Source: Prevotella sp.
GTDB lineage: Bacteria > Bacteroidota > Bacteroidia > Bacteroidales > Bacteroidaceae
NCBI GenBank assembly: GCA_017474925.1
Contig: JAFVGN010000002.1
Location: 1 to 41,661, forward strand
Direction: 5' to 3'
Length of the DNA: 41,661 bases
The translations under genes were made by a program, and so were the position numbers. How positions within the stretch are numbered: position 1 is the first letter of the stretch; each line of letters starts with the position of its first letter. This document shows positions 13,742 to 22,820 of this stretch, one piece after another. Below the pieces are notes generated by a model. It made no database searches. It saw only the letters and a list, made by a program, of their open reading frames with translations, and was not told the origin of the DNA.

Positions 13742-14167
13742 TTACTTGGCAGGAGCAGCAGGAGCCTCTTTGGCAGGTTCCTGTGTGGCAGCACCTTCAG
13801 CAGCGGGTGCAGTGGCATCCTTGGCAGCGCCTTCAGCAGCAGGCGCAGCGGCATCTTTCTGCTGGCTAGCTCCAAAACCTGGCAAATTGTTGGGGTTGGT
13901 GACAGGATTCTCAATGTTTTCCATCACAGACTGGTCAGCAGTAGCAGTGGGAGCTACCCAAGCGCAGATAACGCTGATAATGACCATAGCGGCAGCAAGG
14001 CCCCAAGTGGCTTTCTCGATGAAATCAGTGGTCTTGCGGACACCGGCTACTTGGTTATACCCTGCGAAGCTTGATGACAGACCGCCACCCTTCGACTCTT
14101 GAATCAGCACGATACCGATCATCAGTATGGCTGCAATCACGATAAGAATTACAAATAATGTGTACAT
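13742..14167 (-). CDS. secG: Preprotein translocase subunit SecG
   Basis: The 141-residue protein has the two membrane spans of SecG (residues 2-22 and about 52-72) with the conserved loop between them (VLIQESKGGGLSSSFAGYNQVAGVRKTTDFIEKATWGLA). SecG assists SecYE in moving preproteins across the inner membrane. The C-terminal tail (from about residue 75) is long for the family: it is rich in Ala, Pro, Glu and Lys, and carries an imperfect duplication AAPAAEGAAKD/TAPAAEGAATQ, typical of Bacteroidales versions. It is the last gene of a minus-strand operon after the TPR gene, 15 bases downstream, and is followed by a strong terminator. Confidence 0.95.
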   Translation of the reverse strand: MYTLFVILIVIAAILMIGIVLIQESKGGGLSSSFAGYNQVAGVRKTTDFIEKATWGLAAAMVIISVICAWVAPTATADQSVMENIENPVTNPNNLPGFGASQQKDAAAPAAEGAAKDATAPAAEGAATQEPAKEAPAAPAK

Positions 14168-14182
14168 AATTTTTTTTGATGA

Positions 14183-14944
14183 TTATTTTTTGTTACTGTT
14201 TATTATTAATTTCTCTAAAAAACGCATTTGGTCGGCAAAATAGGCATTCTTGTGAGGGAATTGCTGGTTGAGCCTTCCTATGATATCAAGGGCTTTCTGA
14301 TAGCGTCCCTGACGGATGTATATACGGGCAAGTGTCTCGGTAAAGTATTCTTCTTCGTTGTTACTTTCTTCCTTGCTTTCTTCTGGAACAGGCTCTACCT
14401 CAATGTCCTCAGGTTTGGTGGGAAGCTCGTTGAGGAGAATACGTCCTTGCTCCTGTTCGAGGAAATTGTCGATGAGGTCTTGTCCTTTCATTTGCGGGGT
14501 GGGAGAAGGTTCCTTTTCCCGTATGTTCTCGCTCTCAATCAGATAGGCCACGTAGTCAATGGCCGCATCAGCAGGTGTAGGACGTCGCTTGGGCTGGCTA
14601 TCTTGTTCTTCGGCAGGAATGGAGTCGAGGAATGTGTCGATAAGTGTCACCGTGCGCGACCCGTTTGTGCTGTGTCCCTTATGTTCCGTGTTTGTCGCTG
14701 GTGCCTGTAGTTGGTAGTGGGCAGCCTCTATCATCTGGAAGATGGTCTTGCGGTCAGTGATGTAAAGTGCCGCGCGCCGCAATTCTTCGTCGAATGTAGT
14801 ATCGTGGAGAATATAGAGGTTCTGGAGCATCAGCAGACGTGCAGGCTGATGGTAAGGATGCAATGCCAGCGTAGAACGCAACTCGTAGAGCGTGTCGCGA
14901 TTCATCAGCTGTGGCCTTTGTATCAGTTCCGTTAGTTCCATCAT
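14183..14944 (-). CDS. Tetratricopeptide-repeat protein between lptE and secG
   Basis: This 253-residue cytoplasmic-looking protein has no signal peptide. The N-terminal part (ELIQRPQLMNRDTLYELRSTLALHPYHQPARLLMLQNLY) and the C-terminal part (ETLARIYIRQGRYQKALDIIGRLNQQFPHKNAYFADQMRFLEKLI, about 203-248) are helical; the latter is a TPR unit. Between them is a low-complexity acidic linker (about 160-200, rich in Glu, Pro and Ser). Genes of this kind sit regularly between lptE and secG in Bacteroidales. The role is unknown; TPR units usually hold protein partners. The start may be either of the two Met codons at 14944/14941. Confidence 0.75.
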   Translation of the reverse strand: MMELTELIQRPQLMNRDTLYELRSTLALHPYHQPARLLMLQNLYILHDTTFDEELRRAALYITDRKTIFQMIEAAHYQLQAPATNTEHKGHSTNGSRTVTLIDTFLDSIPAEEQDSQPKRRPTPADAAIDYVAYLIESENIREKEPSPTPQMKGQDLIDNFLEQEQGRILLNELPTKPEDIEVEPVPEESKEESNNEEEYFTETLARIYIRQGRYQKALDIIGRLNQQFPHKNAYFADQMRFLEKLIINSNKK

Positions 14945-14981
14945 CTCTTTTTATTCGTTATTCAATCGTTACCGTCAGTCT

Positions 14982-15500
14982 TTACCAATTTGCTACTGCT
15001 GCATTGAAAATCTGTTCGCAGATTTCCTTAACCATTTGCGATACAAGGTCTTCCTGAACAGAAGTAAGCGACTGTGTGTTTTCATAGGAGCGGCTGGCAG
15101 TGAAATCTCGCTCGAAATCTTCTGAGTGGTTGGTGTTATTTGTAAAGCGCACCTTGACCGTCATGGATAGTTCAGTTTGTGCCGAATAGCCATCAGCTGC
15201 GACCGACCTGTTGCGTTGCTCGTAGCTTGTGATTTCACCTTCGAGCTTCAAATCACCGTTACGCCGTACCTGTTGCAGTTTGGTATGGCTTGAAAATTCG
15301 TTCTTTATCTCGTTGTTGAACATCACTCCCATAGGTGCCCAAACGTAGTTGGAACGGATAGGGAACTCTGCAATCTGGATAGACTTGACTTTCGTGTAGT
15401 CGATACTGGCACCGTTGAACTTATAGCTTACGGAGCAACTTGACAGCATCATGATGATGGTCAGGCAGAGTGTGATGTAGAGTTTACTTGTCCAGTCCAT
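14982..15500 (-). CDS. lptE: LPS assembly lipoprotein LptE
   Basis: The 172-residue protein begins with a lipoprotein signal peptide (LYITLCLTIIMMLSSC), with Cys22 as the likely lipid-bearing residue. The mature part has the LptE fold pattern of Bacteroidetes: YKFNGASIDYTKVKSIQIAEF, NEIKNEFSSHTKLQQVRRNGDLKLEGEITSYEQRN, and a C-terminal helix QEDLVSQMVKEICEQIFNAAVANW. LptE plugs the LptD barrel that inserts lipopolysaccharide into the outer membrane. Its first 17 bases overlap the end of the sigma-54 activator gene, so the two are coupled. Confidence 0.88.
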   Translation of the reverse strand: MDWTSKLYITLCLTIIMMLSSCSVSYKFNGASIDYTKVKSIQIAEFPIRSNYVWAPMGVMFNNEIKNEFSSHTKLQQVRRNGDLKLEGEITSYEQRNRSVAADGYSAQTELSMTVKVRFTNNTNHSEDFERDFTASRSYENTQSLTSVQEDLVSQMVKEICEQIFNAAVANW

Positions 15501-16719
15501 ATTGTTTCAATCTGCGATATAGCGTACGATCACTGATCCCAAGTTCCTGTGCGGCTTTCTTCCGATTGCCGCCATTGCGGAGAAGGGCTTTTTCGAGAGC
15601 CTGACGACTCCAAGCGTTAACGTTGAGGTTTTCGAATTCTGGTGTCGGCTCAATGTATTCTTCAGCCACTGCGTCTTCCATAGTAGGGCTGAGAGGCTGT
15701 ATTGGCTGAAGGGGTTGTAAGGGCGGTAGCTGTGTTGCCGGCTTTGCGCTACCTTCTATCTGTACATCCTCGATTCTCCTCTTCAAATTGCTCATCTCGC
15801 GTCGCATGTCATTGACATTGGAACGCAGTTCGAAAAGAATCTTGTAGAGTATCTCACGTTCGTTCTCAAAGCTATGGTCGCCGTCATTGCGAATAGTTGC
15901 CAGCTGTGTTGTCTCTTGGTCTTGTGGAATGAAGCGTGAAAGGACGTCTGCCGTAATCAGTCGTTCGGTAGAGAGGATGGATATTTGTTCTGTGATATTT
16001 TTCAGTTGTCGGACATTGCCTGGCCACTTGTAACGCATGAGTAGTTGCTTGGCCTCGTCGGTCAGGACTACTTTCTCCATATGGTATTTTTCAGCCATTT
16101 GCATCGCGAATAAGCGGAACAGGAGTACGATATCCTCACCACGCTCACGCAGGGGTGGCATTTGAATGGGAATGGAGTTCAGACGATAGTAGAGGTCTTC
16201 GCGAAAACGCCCCTCGCTAATGGCAAGACGGATGTTGACATTTGTAGCAGCTACAATGCGGACGTCGGTTTTTCGTACCTCTGTAGCACCTACGGGGATA
16301 TATTCTCCCGTCTCCAGTACACGTAACAATCTGGCTTGGGTCGCCAGTGGAAGTTCACCCACCTCGTCAAGGAAGAGCGTACCTTTGTTGGCAACGCCAA
16401 AGTATCCTGGCGAGTCGTTGATGGCACCTGTAAAAGAGCCCTTGACGTGCCCGAAAAGTTCAGAGTCGATAGTTCCTTCAGGAATGGAACCACAGTTGAT
16501 GGCGAAATACTTCTCGCGTCGGCGTGGAGAATTGTCGTGTATGATGCGTGGAATAATCTCCTTGCCTACACCGCTTTCTCCAGCAATAAGCACAGAAAGG
16601 TCGGTAGGCGCTACCTGCAAGGCAACGTCCAACACGTGGTTCAATGTTTCACAATTGCCCACGATGTTATATCGCATTTTGATGTTCTGTAGCTCTGAAC
16701 TCTTCATTTTTGCGGGCAA
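15484..16719 (-). CDS. Sigma-54-dependent transcriptional activator (no receiver domain)
   Basis: The 411-residue protein is an AAA+ enhancer-binding protein. The ATPase domain spans about 20-265: Walker A GESGVGKE (47-54), loop GSFTGA (94-99, a Ser variant of GAFTGA that contacts sigma-54), Walker B GTLFLDEVGEL (113-123), and VRQLKNI after WPGN. A coiled-coil stretch (about 285-320, REILYKILFELRS..MRREMSNLKRRIEDV) and a Pro/Gln-rich linker lead to a Fis-type helix-turn-helix at 369-411 (NRKKAAQELGISDRTLYRRLKQYGL). No phosphorylation or ligand domain precedes the ATPase, so the input signal is unclear. It shares an operon with lptE and secG. The sigma-54-type sites before htpG and hsp20 are possible targets. 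A start at Met5 (16707) is also possible. Confidence 0.93.
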   Translation of the reverse strand: MPAKMKSSELQNIKMRYNIVGNCETLNHVLDVALQVAPTDLSVLIAGESGVGKEIIPRIIHDNSPRRREKYFAINCGSIPEGTIDSELFGHVKGSFTGAINDSPGYFGVANKGTLFLDEVGELPLATQARLLRVLETGEYIPVGATEVRKTDVRIVAATNVNIRLAISEGRFREDLYYRLNSIPIQMPPLRERGEDIVLLFRLFAMQMAEKYHMEKVVLTDEAKQLLMRYKWPGNVRQLKNITEQISILSTERLITADVLSRFIPQDQETTQLATIRNDGDHSFENEREILYKILFELRSNVNDMRREMSNLKRRIEDVQIEGSAKPATQLPPLQPLQPIQPLSPTMEDAVAEEYIEPTPEFENLNVNAWSRQALEKALLRNGGNRKKAAQELGISDRTLYRRLKQYGLDK

Positions 16720-16793
16720 AGCAGTGCTTGTGCAGGTGCAAATAGAACGATGTTCTTATTGCCTGAGTTTGCGAAGCTTTGCATTATGGGTTG

Positions 16794-16801
16794 CAAAGGT
16801 A
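16794..16801 (-). promoter_or_regulatory. Internal promoter (-7 element) for the activator-lptE-TPR-secG genes
   Basis: TACCTTTG on the minus strand, about 75 bases ahead of the activator gene. No matching -33 TTTG is seen, so it may be weak. Its presence suggests these genes can be transcribed apart from rlmN-pdxA. Confidence 0.5.
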
Positions 16802-16840
16802 CAAAGAAAATCTGACATAATGGCATAGTTTGTCAGAAAT

Positions 16841-17956
16841 TTAACTTTGCTCCTCTGTTTTCTTGTTGGGCTTAAACACATTGAAGCGTGCTTTGTCACC
16901 GTCTTCTCGCTTCTCGTGGAAAAGCTTTGGCAGGGGATTCTGCAGTGGCTCATCGTAGTTTTGGCGGTTGCGGAAGACATCGATGGCAGTATAGATAGCT
17001 TGTCGCATCGAGTTTTCTTCGGCTTTGTTTTGCCCGGCAATGTCGAAAGCTGTTCCGTGGTCGGGCGATGTACGTATAATAGGTAGACCGGCGGTGTAGT
17101 TGACTCCTGTGTCGAGGGCAATGGTCTTAAATGGTGCCAGTCCCTGGTCGTGATACATGGCAAGAACGCCGTCGAAATGGTTGTATGTAGCTGTGCCGAA
17201 AAATCCGTCGGCGGGGTAAGGACCAAAGGCCTGAATGCCCTTTTCGGACAGTTCGTCAATAGCGGGCTTGATGATTTCTTTTTCTTCAGATCCCAAGACT
17301 CCGTCATCGCCAGCATGTGGGTTCAGTGATAATACGGCAATACGAGGGTTAGAGATGCGGAAGTCGCGTTTCAGGCTTAGGTGGAAAATGATAGCTTTCT
17401 CAATAATGGCTTCCTTTGTGATGGCTCGTGCTACGTCCTTGATGGGCAGGTGGGTGGTGACAAGTGCCACACGTAGATTTTCGTTCATCAATATCATGAG
17501 GGCCTTCTGGCCATCACCAACACTGGTTTCAATGTATTCCGTATGTCCAGGGAATTGGAATCCCGGACTTTGAATTGTAGCTTTGTTGATGGGTGCGGTT
17601 ACCAACACATCATAGAGACCTTTGCGGAAGTCGGCCATCGCACGGTCAAGGGCTTTAAGAGCTGCTTGTCCAGCCTCCTTGGAAGGTTGCCCCAGTTCCA
17701 CCTTGACGTCGTCATCGAAACAGGCGAGCATGTTCAGTCGTCCCTCGCGAGCTTCATCCATATTATTGATGATGCTGAAGTTAGTATCTAGATTGAGTGC
17801 CTTTCGATGGTAGGCAGCAATCTTTGGTGATCCATATATCACGGGAGTGCATAGTTCAAACATCGCAGGGTCGGCAAAGGCCTTGAGAATGACTTCGTAA
17901 CCAACACCATTAGTGTCTCCGTGCGTGATGGCCACGCGAATTTTTCTTTCTTCCAT
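16841..17956 (-). CDS. pdxA: 4-hydroxythreonine-4-phosphate dehydrogenase PdxA
   Basis: The 371-residue enzyme oxidises 4-phosphohydroxy-L-threonine with NAD in the DXP-dependent route to pyridoxal phosphate. The start is typical (IRVAITHGDTNGVGYEVILKAF), and family stretches follow: TAPINKATI, FPGHTEYIE with a metal-binding His, LSLNPHAGDDGVLGSEE, YPADGFF and the metal-site MYHDQGLAPFKT, then TSPDHGTAFDIAG. The C-terminus is about 30-40 residues longer than many homologues and ends in a Lys/Glu-rich tail. The gene follows rlmN by 5 bases. Cytoplasmic. Confidence 0.95.
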   Translation of the reverse strand: MEERKIRVAITHGDTNGVGYEVILKAFADPAMFELCTPVIYGSPKIAAYHRKALNLDTNFSIINNMDEAREGRLNMLACFDDDVKVELGQPSKEAGQAALKALDRAMADFRKGLYDVLVTAPINKATIQSPGFQFPGHTEYIETSVGDGQKALMILMNENLRVALVTTHLPIKDVARAITKEAIIEKAIIFHLSLKRDFRISNPRIAVLSLNPHAGDDGVLGSEEKEIIKPAIDELSEKGIQAFGPYPADGFFGTATYNHFDGVLAMYHDQGLAPFKTIALDTGVNYTAGLPIIRTSPDHGTAFDIAGQNKAEENSMRQAIYTAIDVFRNRQNYDEPLQNPLPKLFHEKREDGDKARFNVFKPNKKTEEQS

Positions 17957-17961
17957 ATTTA

Positions 17962-19062
17962 TTATTTTATTGATGCAGCGTTATGAGATGTCGCAGAAGA
18001 GTGCGACTGGCGTTCTGTTGTGAGAAGACCGCAAGCGGCAAAGATATCTTGCCCACGGCTTGCTCTGATTGTAGTGAAAACCCCATGGGCAGTAAGGTAG
18101 TCACGCAACGACTCCATGCGCTTTTCGTCGGATGCAGGGAGGTTGACGCTTGGTATCTCGTGAAATCGGATAAGGTTTACACGGCACTCAAGTCCCTCCA
18201 GCAGACGTACGATTTCACGTCCATAGACAGGTGTGTCATTGAGTCCGTTGAAGCAGATGTATTCAAAAGAGCAACGGCGTTGGTGTGTAAAATCATATTG
18301 CTGAAGCAGTTCAATGGTATCTTGCAGGGGCATAGCCTTTTCGGCAGGCATTAGCTGCAGACGTTGTTCGTGTAGGGGCGAGTGCATGGAAATGGCTATG
18401 TGGCACTCGCTCTCGTCGAGAAACCGTTTCAGCTTGCCGCGAATGCCTACGGTGCTGACAGTGATGCGCTTAGGACTCCATGCAAAGCCCCAGGCAGCTG
18501 TCAGGACCTCAATGGAACGCAGTACGGCATCGAGGTTGTCCATAGGTTCGCCTTGCCCCATGAATACAATGTTAGTCAAACTGTCGCGTTCGGGTAAGGC
18601 CAGAATCTGGTTCAAGATGTCAGCTGCTGCCAGATTGCCCTGCCAACCTTGTTTGCCCGTCTGACAAAATAAACAGTTCATCTTGCACCCCACCTGACAG
18701 GAAACACAAAGCGTGGCACGATCATGGTCTGGAATATAGACAGTCTCGACGAACTTCTCAGGAAACGAACTTTCAGGTTGATAATCTGAGTCTTCATAGC
18801 ATCTTACAGGGAAAAGATACTTGACTGTACCATCTTTGGACCGCTGGCAGTCGATGGGGGGCAAGAGTCCCACTTCGTACTCCTGTTCCAATCGTTCACG
18901 ATTGTTCTTTGAGATATTGGTCATCTCACAGATACTTCCGACATGTTTCCCATAGAGCCATTCTGCCAACTGCTTGCCGGTAAAGGCAGGCATGCCAAGT
19001 GCTCCAACCGCACTTTTCAGCTCAGTCAGAGTGAGTCCTATGAGTCGTTTCTTCGCAATCAC
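17962..19062 (-). CDS. rlmN: 23S rRNA (adenine2503-C2)-methyltransferase RlmN
   Basis: The 366-residue radical SAM enzyme methylates A2503 of 23S rRNA and A37 of some tRNAs. Visible are the N-terminal GLTLTELKSAVGALGMPAFTGKQLAEWLY, the cluster motif Cys126-x3-Cys130-x2-Cys133, FMGQGEPMDN, SMHSP, and the acceptor Cys344 in DIFAACGLL. The start codon is GTG at 19062; no upstream in-frame ATG is available and the conserved N-terminus begins within 8 residues. The -7 element of its promoter ends 4 bases before this GTG, so the message would be leaderless or nearly so. A Ser/Thr-rich tail of about 18 residues follows the acceptor region. Confidence 0.95.
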   Translation of the reverse strand: MIAKKRLIGLTLTELKSAVGALGMPAFTGKQLAEWLYGKHVGSICEMTNISKNNRERLEQEYEVGLLPPIDCQRSKDGTVKYLFPVRCYEDSDYQPESSFPEKFVETVYIPDHDRATLCVSCQVGCKMNCLFCQTGKQGWQGNLAAADILNQILALPERDSLTNIVFMGQGEPMDNLDAVLRSIEVLTAAWGFAWSPKRITVSTVGIRGKLKRFLDESECHIAISMHSPLHEQRLQLMPAEKAMPLQDTIELLQQYDFTHQRRCSFEYICFNGLNDTPVYGREIVRLLEGLECRVNLIRFHEIPSVNLPASDEKRMESLRDYLTAHGVFTTIRASRGQDIFAACGLLTTERQSHSSATSHNAASIK

Positions 19063-19066
19063 GCTG

Positions 19067-19098
19067 CAAAGGTAGTGTAAAGCGAACGAAAAACCAAA
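19067..19098 (-). promoter_or_regulatory. Promoter of rlmN-pdxA
   Basis: Minus strand TTTG (19095-19098), 20 bases, TACCTTTG (19067-19074): perfect. It lies back to back with the promoter of the fusion gene at 19104-19135. Confidence 0.85.
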
Positions 19099-19103
19099 TT
19101 TTA

Positions 19104-19135
19104 TTTGGATTTTTGCTTACATAGTCGTACCTTTG
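19104..19135 (+). promoter_or_regulatory. Promoter of the glycosyltransferase/SpoIID fusion gene
   Basis: TTTG (19104-19107), 20 bases, TACCTTTG (19128-19135): perfect. The start codon is 28 bases further on. The two divergent promoters are 5 bases apart. Confidence 0.85.
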
Positions 19136-19162
19136 TACCCAATTTATAGTTAAAATGCAAAG

Positions 19163-22100
19163 ATGAAACAGAAAATAGATTGCTTTGTGGCCTGTCATGA
19201 GGCCAGCGAAGTTACACATACTGTCAGTCAACTGGAATCTTGCGTAGCTGTCAGAGGTATTTATTTGTTGGATGATATGCCTCTGCAGAGCAGTAAAATG
19301 ATAATGCGTGTGGCTGAGCTTGCAACGGCCCCCTATATACTTCTGGTGCTGAAACCAGTGCCGCTGACGCTTGGGAAAGGTGCTCTTGAACGAATGCTAT
19401 TGGTGGCAGACGACACACGGGCGGCAATGGTTTATGCAGACCGTTACACCATGGAGAGTGGAAAACGAAAGGCGCATCCTGTGATAGATTACCAGGAGGG
19501 TTCATTGCGTGACGATTTTGATTTTGGGGCTTTGTGGCTCGTTCGTACCTCTTTGCTACAAGAGTATGTTACGAACGACTCAGAGCATGACTATCAGTAT
19601 GCTGGTATTTACGACCTACGCTTGTTCTTGAGCCGAAATGGAAGTTTGCTGCATCTCAATGAGTATCTTTATACAGAAGAAGAACAGGATTTGCGTGTCT
19701 CAGGCGAGAAACAGTTCGACTACGTGAACCCAGCTAATCGTGCCGTCCAAATAGAAATGGAGCAGGTCTGTACAGCCCATCTGCGCAAGGTTGGTGCATT
19801 GGTGAATGTGACACAGTACCAAGAGGTTGATTTCCAGGAACAAGAGTTCGACGTAGAGGCAACTGTGGTTATTCCTGTTTTCAATCGTTCGAAAACCATT
19901 AGGGATGCTGTTGAGAGTGCGCTGGCGCAGAAGACAAATTTCCTGTTTAATGTCATTGTGGTAGACAACCATTCTTCCGACGGAACAGGAGAAATACTGA
20001 AAGAGTTGGCACGAGAGAATGGCGACAAGTTGGTGGTCATCGTGCCAGACAGGTTAGATTTAGGCATTGGCGGATGTTGGAACGAGGCTGTGTATAGTTC
20101 CAGGTGTGGACGTTTTGCGGTTCAGTTGGATTCTGACGACCTCTATTCATCGTCCCAGACGCTACAGATGATCGTAGATGCTTTCTACCAACAGAAAGCA
20201 GCAATGGTGATAGGTTCTTACCGTATGTGTGACTTCGAACTGAATACCCTGCCTCCCGGCCTTATAGATCATAAGGAATGGACAGAGGAGAACGGTCCTA
20301 ACAATGCATTGCGTATTAACGGTCTTGGGGCTCCACGTGCTTTCTTCACCCCGTTGTTGCGAAGTGTAGGGTTTCCTAACACATCGTATGGCGAGGACTA
20401 TGCCTTGGGACTGATGTTTTCACGCCGTTACCGCATTGGGCGTATCTTTACGGAGCTTTATTTGTGCCGTCGTTGGGGAGGAAACTCGGATGCAAATCTT
20501 TCTGTTGAGAAAGTCAATGCCAACAACCTCTATAAGGATAGGCTGCGTACGATAGAGTTGAAAGCCCGTCAACGGATGGTACAGGGTGGAGATGATGTTT
20601 TGAGTAGCTCTTCGTTGATACGCTTTTTCAATCGGCAACTGCAAACATGGGACGAGGTACGTCAGCGTTATCGAGACTTGGAGCGTGTCGAAACGCGTGA
20701 GTTGCTTACGGATGGCTTTACACTGAAAGTGCAGTGGAATCCAGCCCGTATTCGTTCTACGGGTGCTAAGATTGATGTTCAATCTATTGCAGAGCGTCCT
20801 TGTTTCCTGTGTCGGAAGAATCGACCTCAGCAGCAGATGCGTCGCGTGGTGGATGATTGTTACGAACTGTTGGTTAATCCGTTCCCCATATTGCCTGTAC
20901 ACTTTACGTTGCCCATAGTGAAGCACCAACCTCAGCGCATTTTACCCATGTATGGCGAAATAATGAGACTGATAGAGCGTAATGCTGACATTACCTTGTT
21001 ATATAATGGTCCCTCATGTGGTGCCTCTGCTCCAGACCATGCCCATTTACAGGCGGTAAGTAGTGGCTTCTTGCCCTTGCAGGCTGCATGGCAACGCCTC
21101 TCGCGTAATCTGGTGGAAGTTGTTGGTCAGGACGATGAAGGTATTTGGCATGTACCCGACTATCCTGTTGCAGCTTTTGTCGTCAAGAGCAATAACGGTG
21201 CTAGAAATGAACGACTTTTCAAACGTTTGTACAATTGTCTGCCGTTGTTGGAAAATCAGTCGGAACCTATGATGAACATTATAGCATGGCGTCAAGGCGA
21301 GGAATTGCTGAGTATCGTATTGCCTCGCAGGAAACATCGTCCCAGCTGCTATGAGCAGTGCATGGTTAGTCCAGGAGCCGTTGACATGGGTGGACTGTTG
21401 ATAACACCTCGCGAAGAAGATTTCCGTTGTATGACTCCAGAGCAGGCATTAGACATTCTGCATGAGGTTTCTTTGAGTCCGGACCAGATGGAACAGGTTA
21501 TAGAGCGTTTGCAGGATAAGTTGCCTGCTTCTCATTCTTCAAATCTAAATTTTAACCATCAACAGCCTAACGTCAACGTTGGTATTGTCAGTGCTCAGAA
21601 AATACGTTTCACCCTGAATGGAGCCTATACGGCTAAGGGTGAAACCATAGAAGGCGAGCAAGTTGTAGAGTTTTCCGAAGGTGGTATCTTATGGAATGGG
21701 AATCAGTATCGTGAACTGACTTTTTCCCCTCAGGGTCAGGACGTCTCGTTCTCGTTGTCAGACGTTACGATAGGTGTCAACTTCCACTGGGAGCGAAAGG
21801 AAACACAAACTTTTTTGGGTACGCTTCGTCTGGTTGTTGAGGCTGACCGTATTACTGCAATAAACGAGTTGCCTGTGGAGCAATATCTTGCTAGTGTTAT
21901 TTCCAGCGAGATGAAGGCGACGGCTGGGGTGGAGTTGTTGAAGGCCCATGCTGTCATTTCTCGTTCGTGGCTGTTGGCTCAGATGAAACGCAGGGAAGAC
22001 AATAAGGAGCAGAAGAACAATTTCTTTTCTTTCATCAAGAAAGACGATGAAATCATCCGTTGGTACGATCGCGAGGATCACACCATCTTTGACGTATGTG

Positions 22101-22774
22101 CTGATGACCATTGCCAACGTTATCAGGGTATTACTAAACAGACAAGCAAGAATGTGGAGCTGGCTTTGAAGGTCACTCGTGGACAAATACTCTGTTACGG
22201 TGATGAAATTTGCGATGCCCGCTTCTCAAAATGCTGTGGCGGTGTAACGGAGGAGTTTCAGTATTGTTGGGAAGACATCCCCAAGCCCTATCTGACGAGT
22301 GTGGAGGACCCATTCTGCAACACAAACGACAAAGAAGTGCTTTCGCAGGTGCTGAACGACTATGATCAGGAAACTAACGATTTCTACCGCTGGACGGTGG
22401 AATATACGTTTGACGAGCTTACGAAGATTATCAATGAAAGACTGAAGGAAGACCTTGGTGACATTATTGACTTGATTCCTTTGGAACGAGGCAAGAGCGG
22501 TCGTATCTGGAAACTGAAACTGGTTGGTACCAAGAAATCATTAATTATAGGTAAGGAACTGGAGATACGACGTACACTGAGTCAAAGTCACTTGTATAGC
22601 TCCGCTTTTGATGTGGAGAAGACTGCCACAAGCTTCATTCTGCATGGTAAGGGATGGGGGCATGGTGTAGGGCTTTGTCAGATAGGTGCTGCTGTCATGG
22701 GCCAGCAAGGATATAGTTACAAGCAAATACTGTTGCACTATTACCGTGGAGCAGAAATCAAGCAGATTTATTAA
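19163..22774 (+). CDS. Three-part fusion: GT2 glycosyltransferase, DUF4922 GalT-like domain, SpoIID/LytB domain
   Basis: In this 1203-residue protein, residues 1-200 look like a worn glycosyltransferase-A fold. Residues 230-440 are a GT2 domain ([34 protein letters not shown]-type motif DSDD at 323-326, GEDYALG). Residues 515-790 match DUF4922, related to galactose-1-phosphate uridylyltransferase: CFLC (547-550) and the catalytic H-x-H-x-Q as HAHLQ (626-630). Residues 800-1203 are SpoIID/LytB: Glu916 in SSEM at the catalytic position, zinc-type Cys979/Cys984 with HCQ, and [15 protein letters not shown] near the end. SpoIID enzymes cut peptidoglycan glycan strands lacking stem peptides. No signal peptide or membrane span is visible, which conflicts with an extracellular role. 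It is followed 46 bases later by an AmpG-like gene. Confidence 0.85.
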   Translation: MKQKIDCFVACHEASEVTHTVSQLESCVAVRGIYLLDDMPLQSSKMIMRVAELATAPYILLVLKPVPLTLGKGALERMLLVADDTRAAMVYADRYTMESGKRKAHPVIDYQEGSLRDDFDFGALWLVRTSLLQEYVTNDSEHDYQYAGIYDLRLFLSRNGSLLHLNEYLYTEEEQDLRVSGEKQFDYVNPANRAVQIEMEQVCTAHLRKVGALVNVTQYQEVDFQEQEFDVEATVVIPVFNRSKTIRDAVESALAQKTNFLFNVIVVDNHSSDGTGEILKELARENGDKLVVIVPDRLDLGIGGCWNEAVYSSRCGRFAVQLDSDDLYSSSQTLQMIVDAFYQQKAAMVIGSYRMCDFELNTLPPGLIDHKEWTEENGPNNALRINGLGAPRAFFTPLLRSVGFPNTSYGEDYALGLMFSRRYRIGRIFTELYLCRRWGGNSDANLSVEKVNANNLYKDRLRTIELKARQRMVQGGDDVLSSSSLIRFFNRQLQTWDEVRQRYRDLERVETRELLTDGFTLKVQWNPARIRSTGAKIDVQSIAERPCFLCRKNRPQQQMRRVVDDCYELLVNPFPILPVHFTLPIVKHQPQRILPMYGEIMRLIERNADITLLYNGPSCGASAPDHAHLQAVSSGFLPLQAAWQRLSRNLVEVVGQDDEGIWHVPDYPVAAFVVKSNNGARNERLFKRLYNCLPLLENQSEPMMNIIAWRQGEELLSIVLPRRKHRPSCYEQCMVSPGAVDMGGLLITPREEDFRCMTPEQALDILHEVSLSPDQMEQVIERLQDKLPASHSSNLNFNHQQPNVNVGIVSAQKIRFTLNGAYTAKGETIEGEQVVEFSEGGILWNGNQYRELTFSPQGQDVSFSLSDVTIGVNFHWERKETQTFLGTLRLVVEADRITAINELPVEQYLASVISSEMKATAGVELLKAHAVISRSWLLAQMKRREDNKEQKNNFFSFIKKDDEIIRWYDREDHTIFDVCADDHCQRYQGITKQTSKNVELALKVTRGQILCYGDEICDARFSKCCGGVTEEFQYCWEDIPKPYLTSVEDPFCNTNDKEVLSQVLNDYDQETNDFYRWTVEYTFDELTKIINERLKEDLGDIIDLIPLERGKSGRIWKLKLVGTKKSLIIGKELEIRRTLSQSHLYSSAFDVEKTATSFILHGKGWGHGVGLCQIGAAVMGQQGYSYKQILLHYYRGAEIKQIY

Positions 22775-22820
22775 TCATACGGATTGAAATAACAAGTTCA
22801 AAGATAATTGTTTAAAGAAA

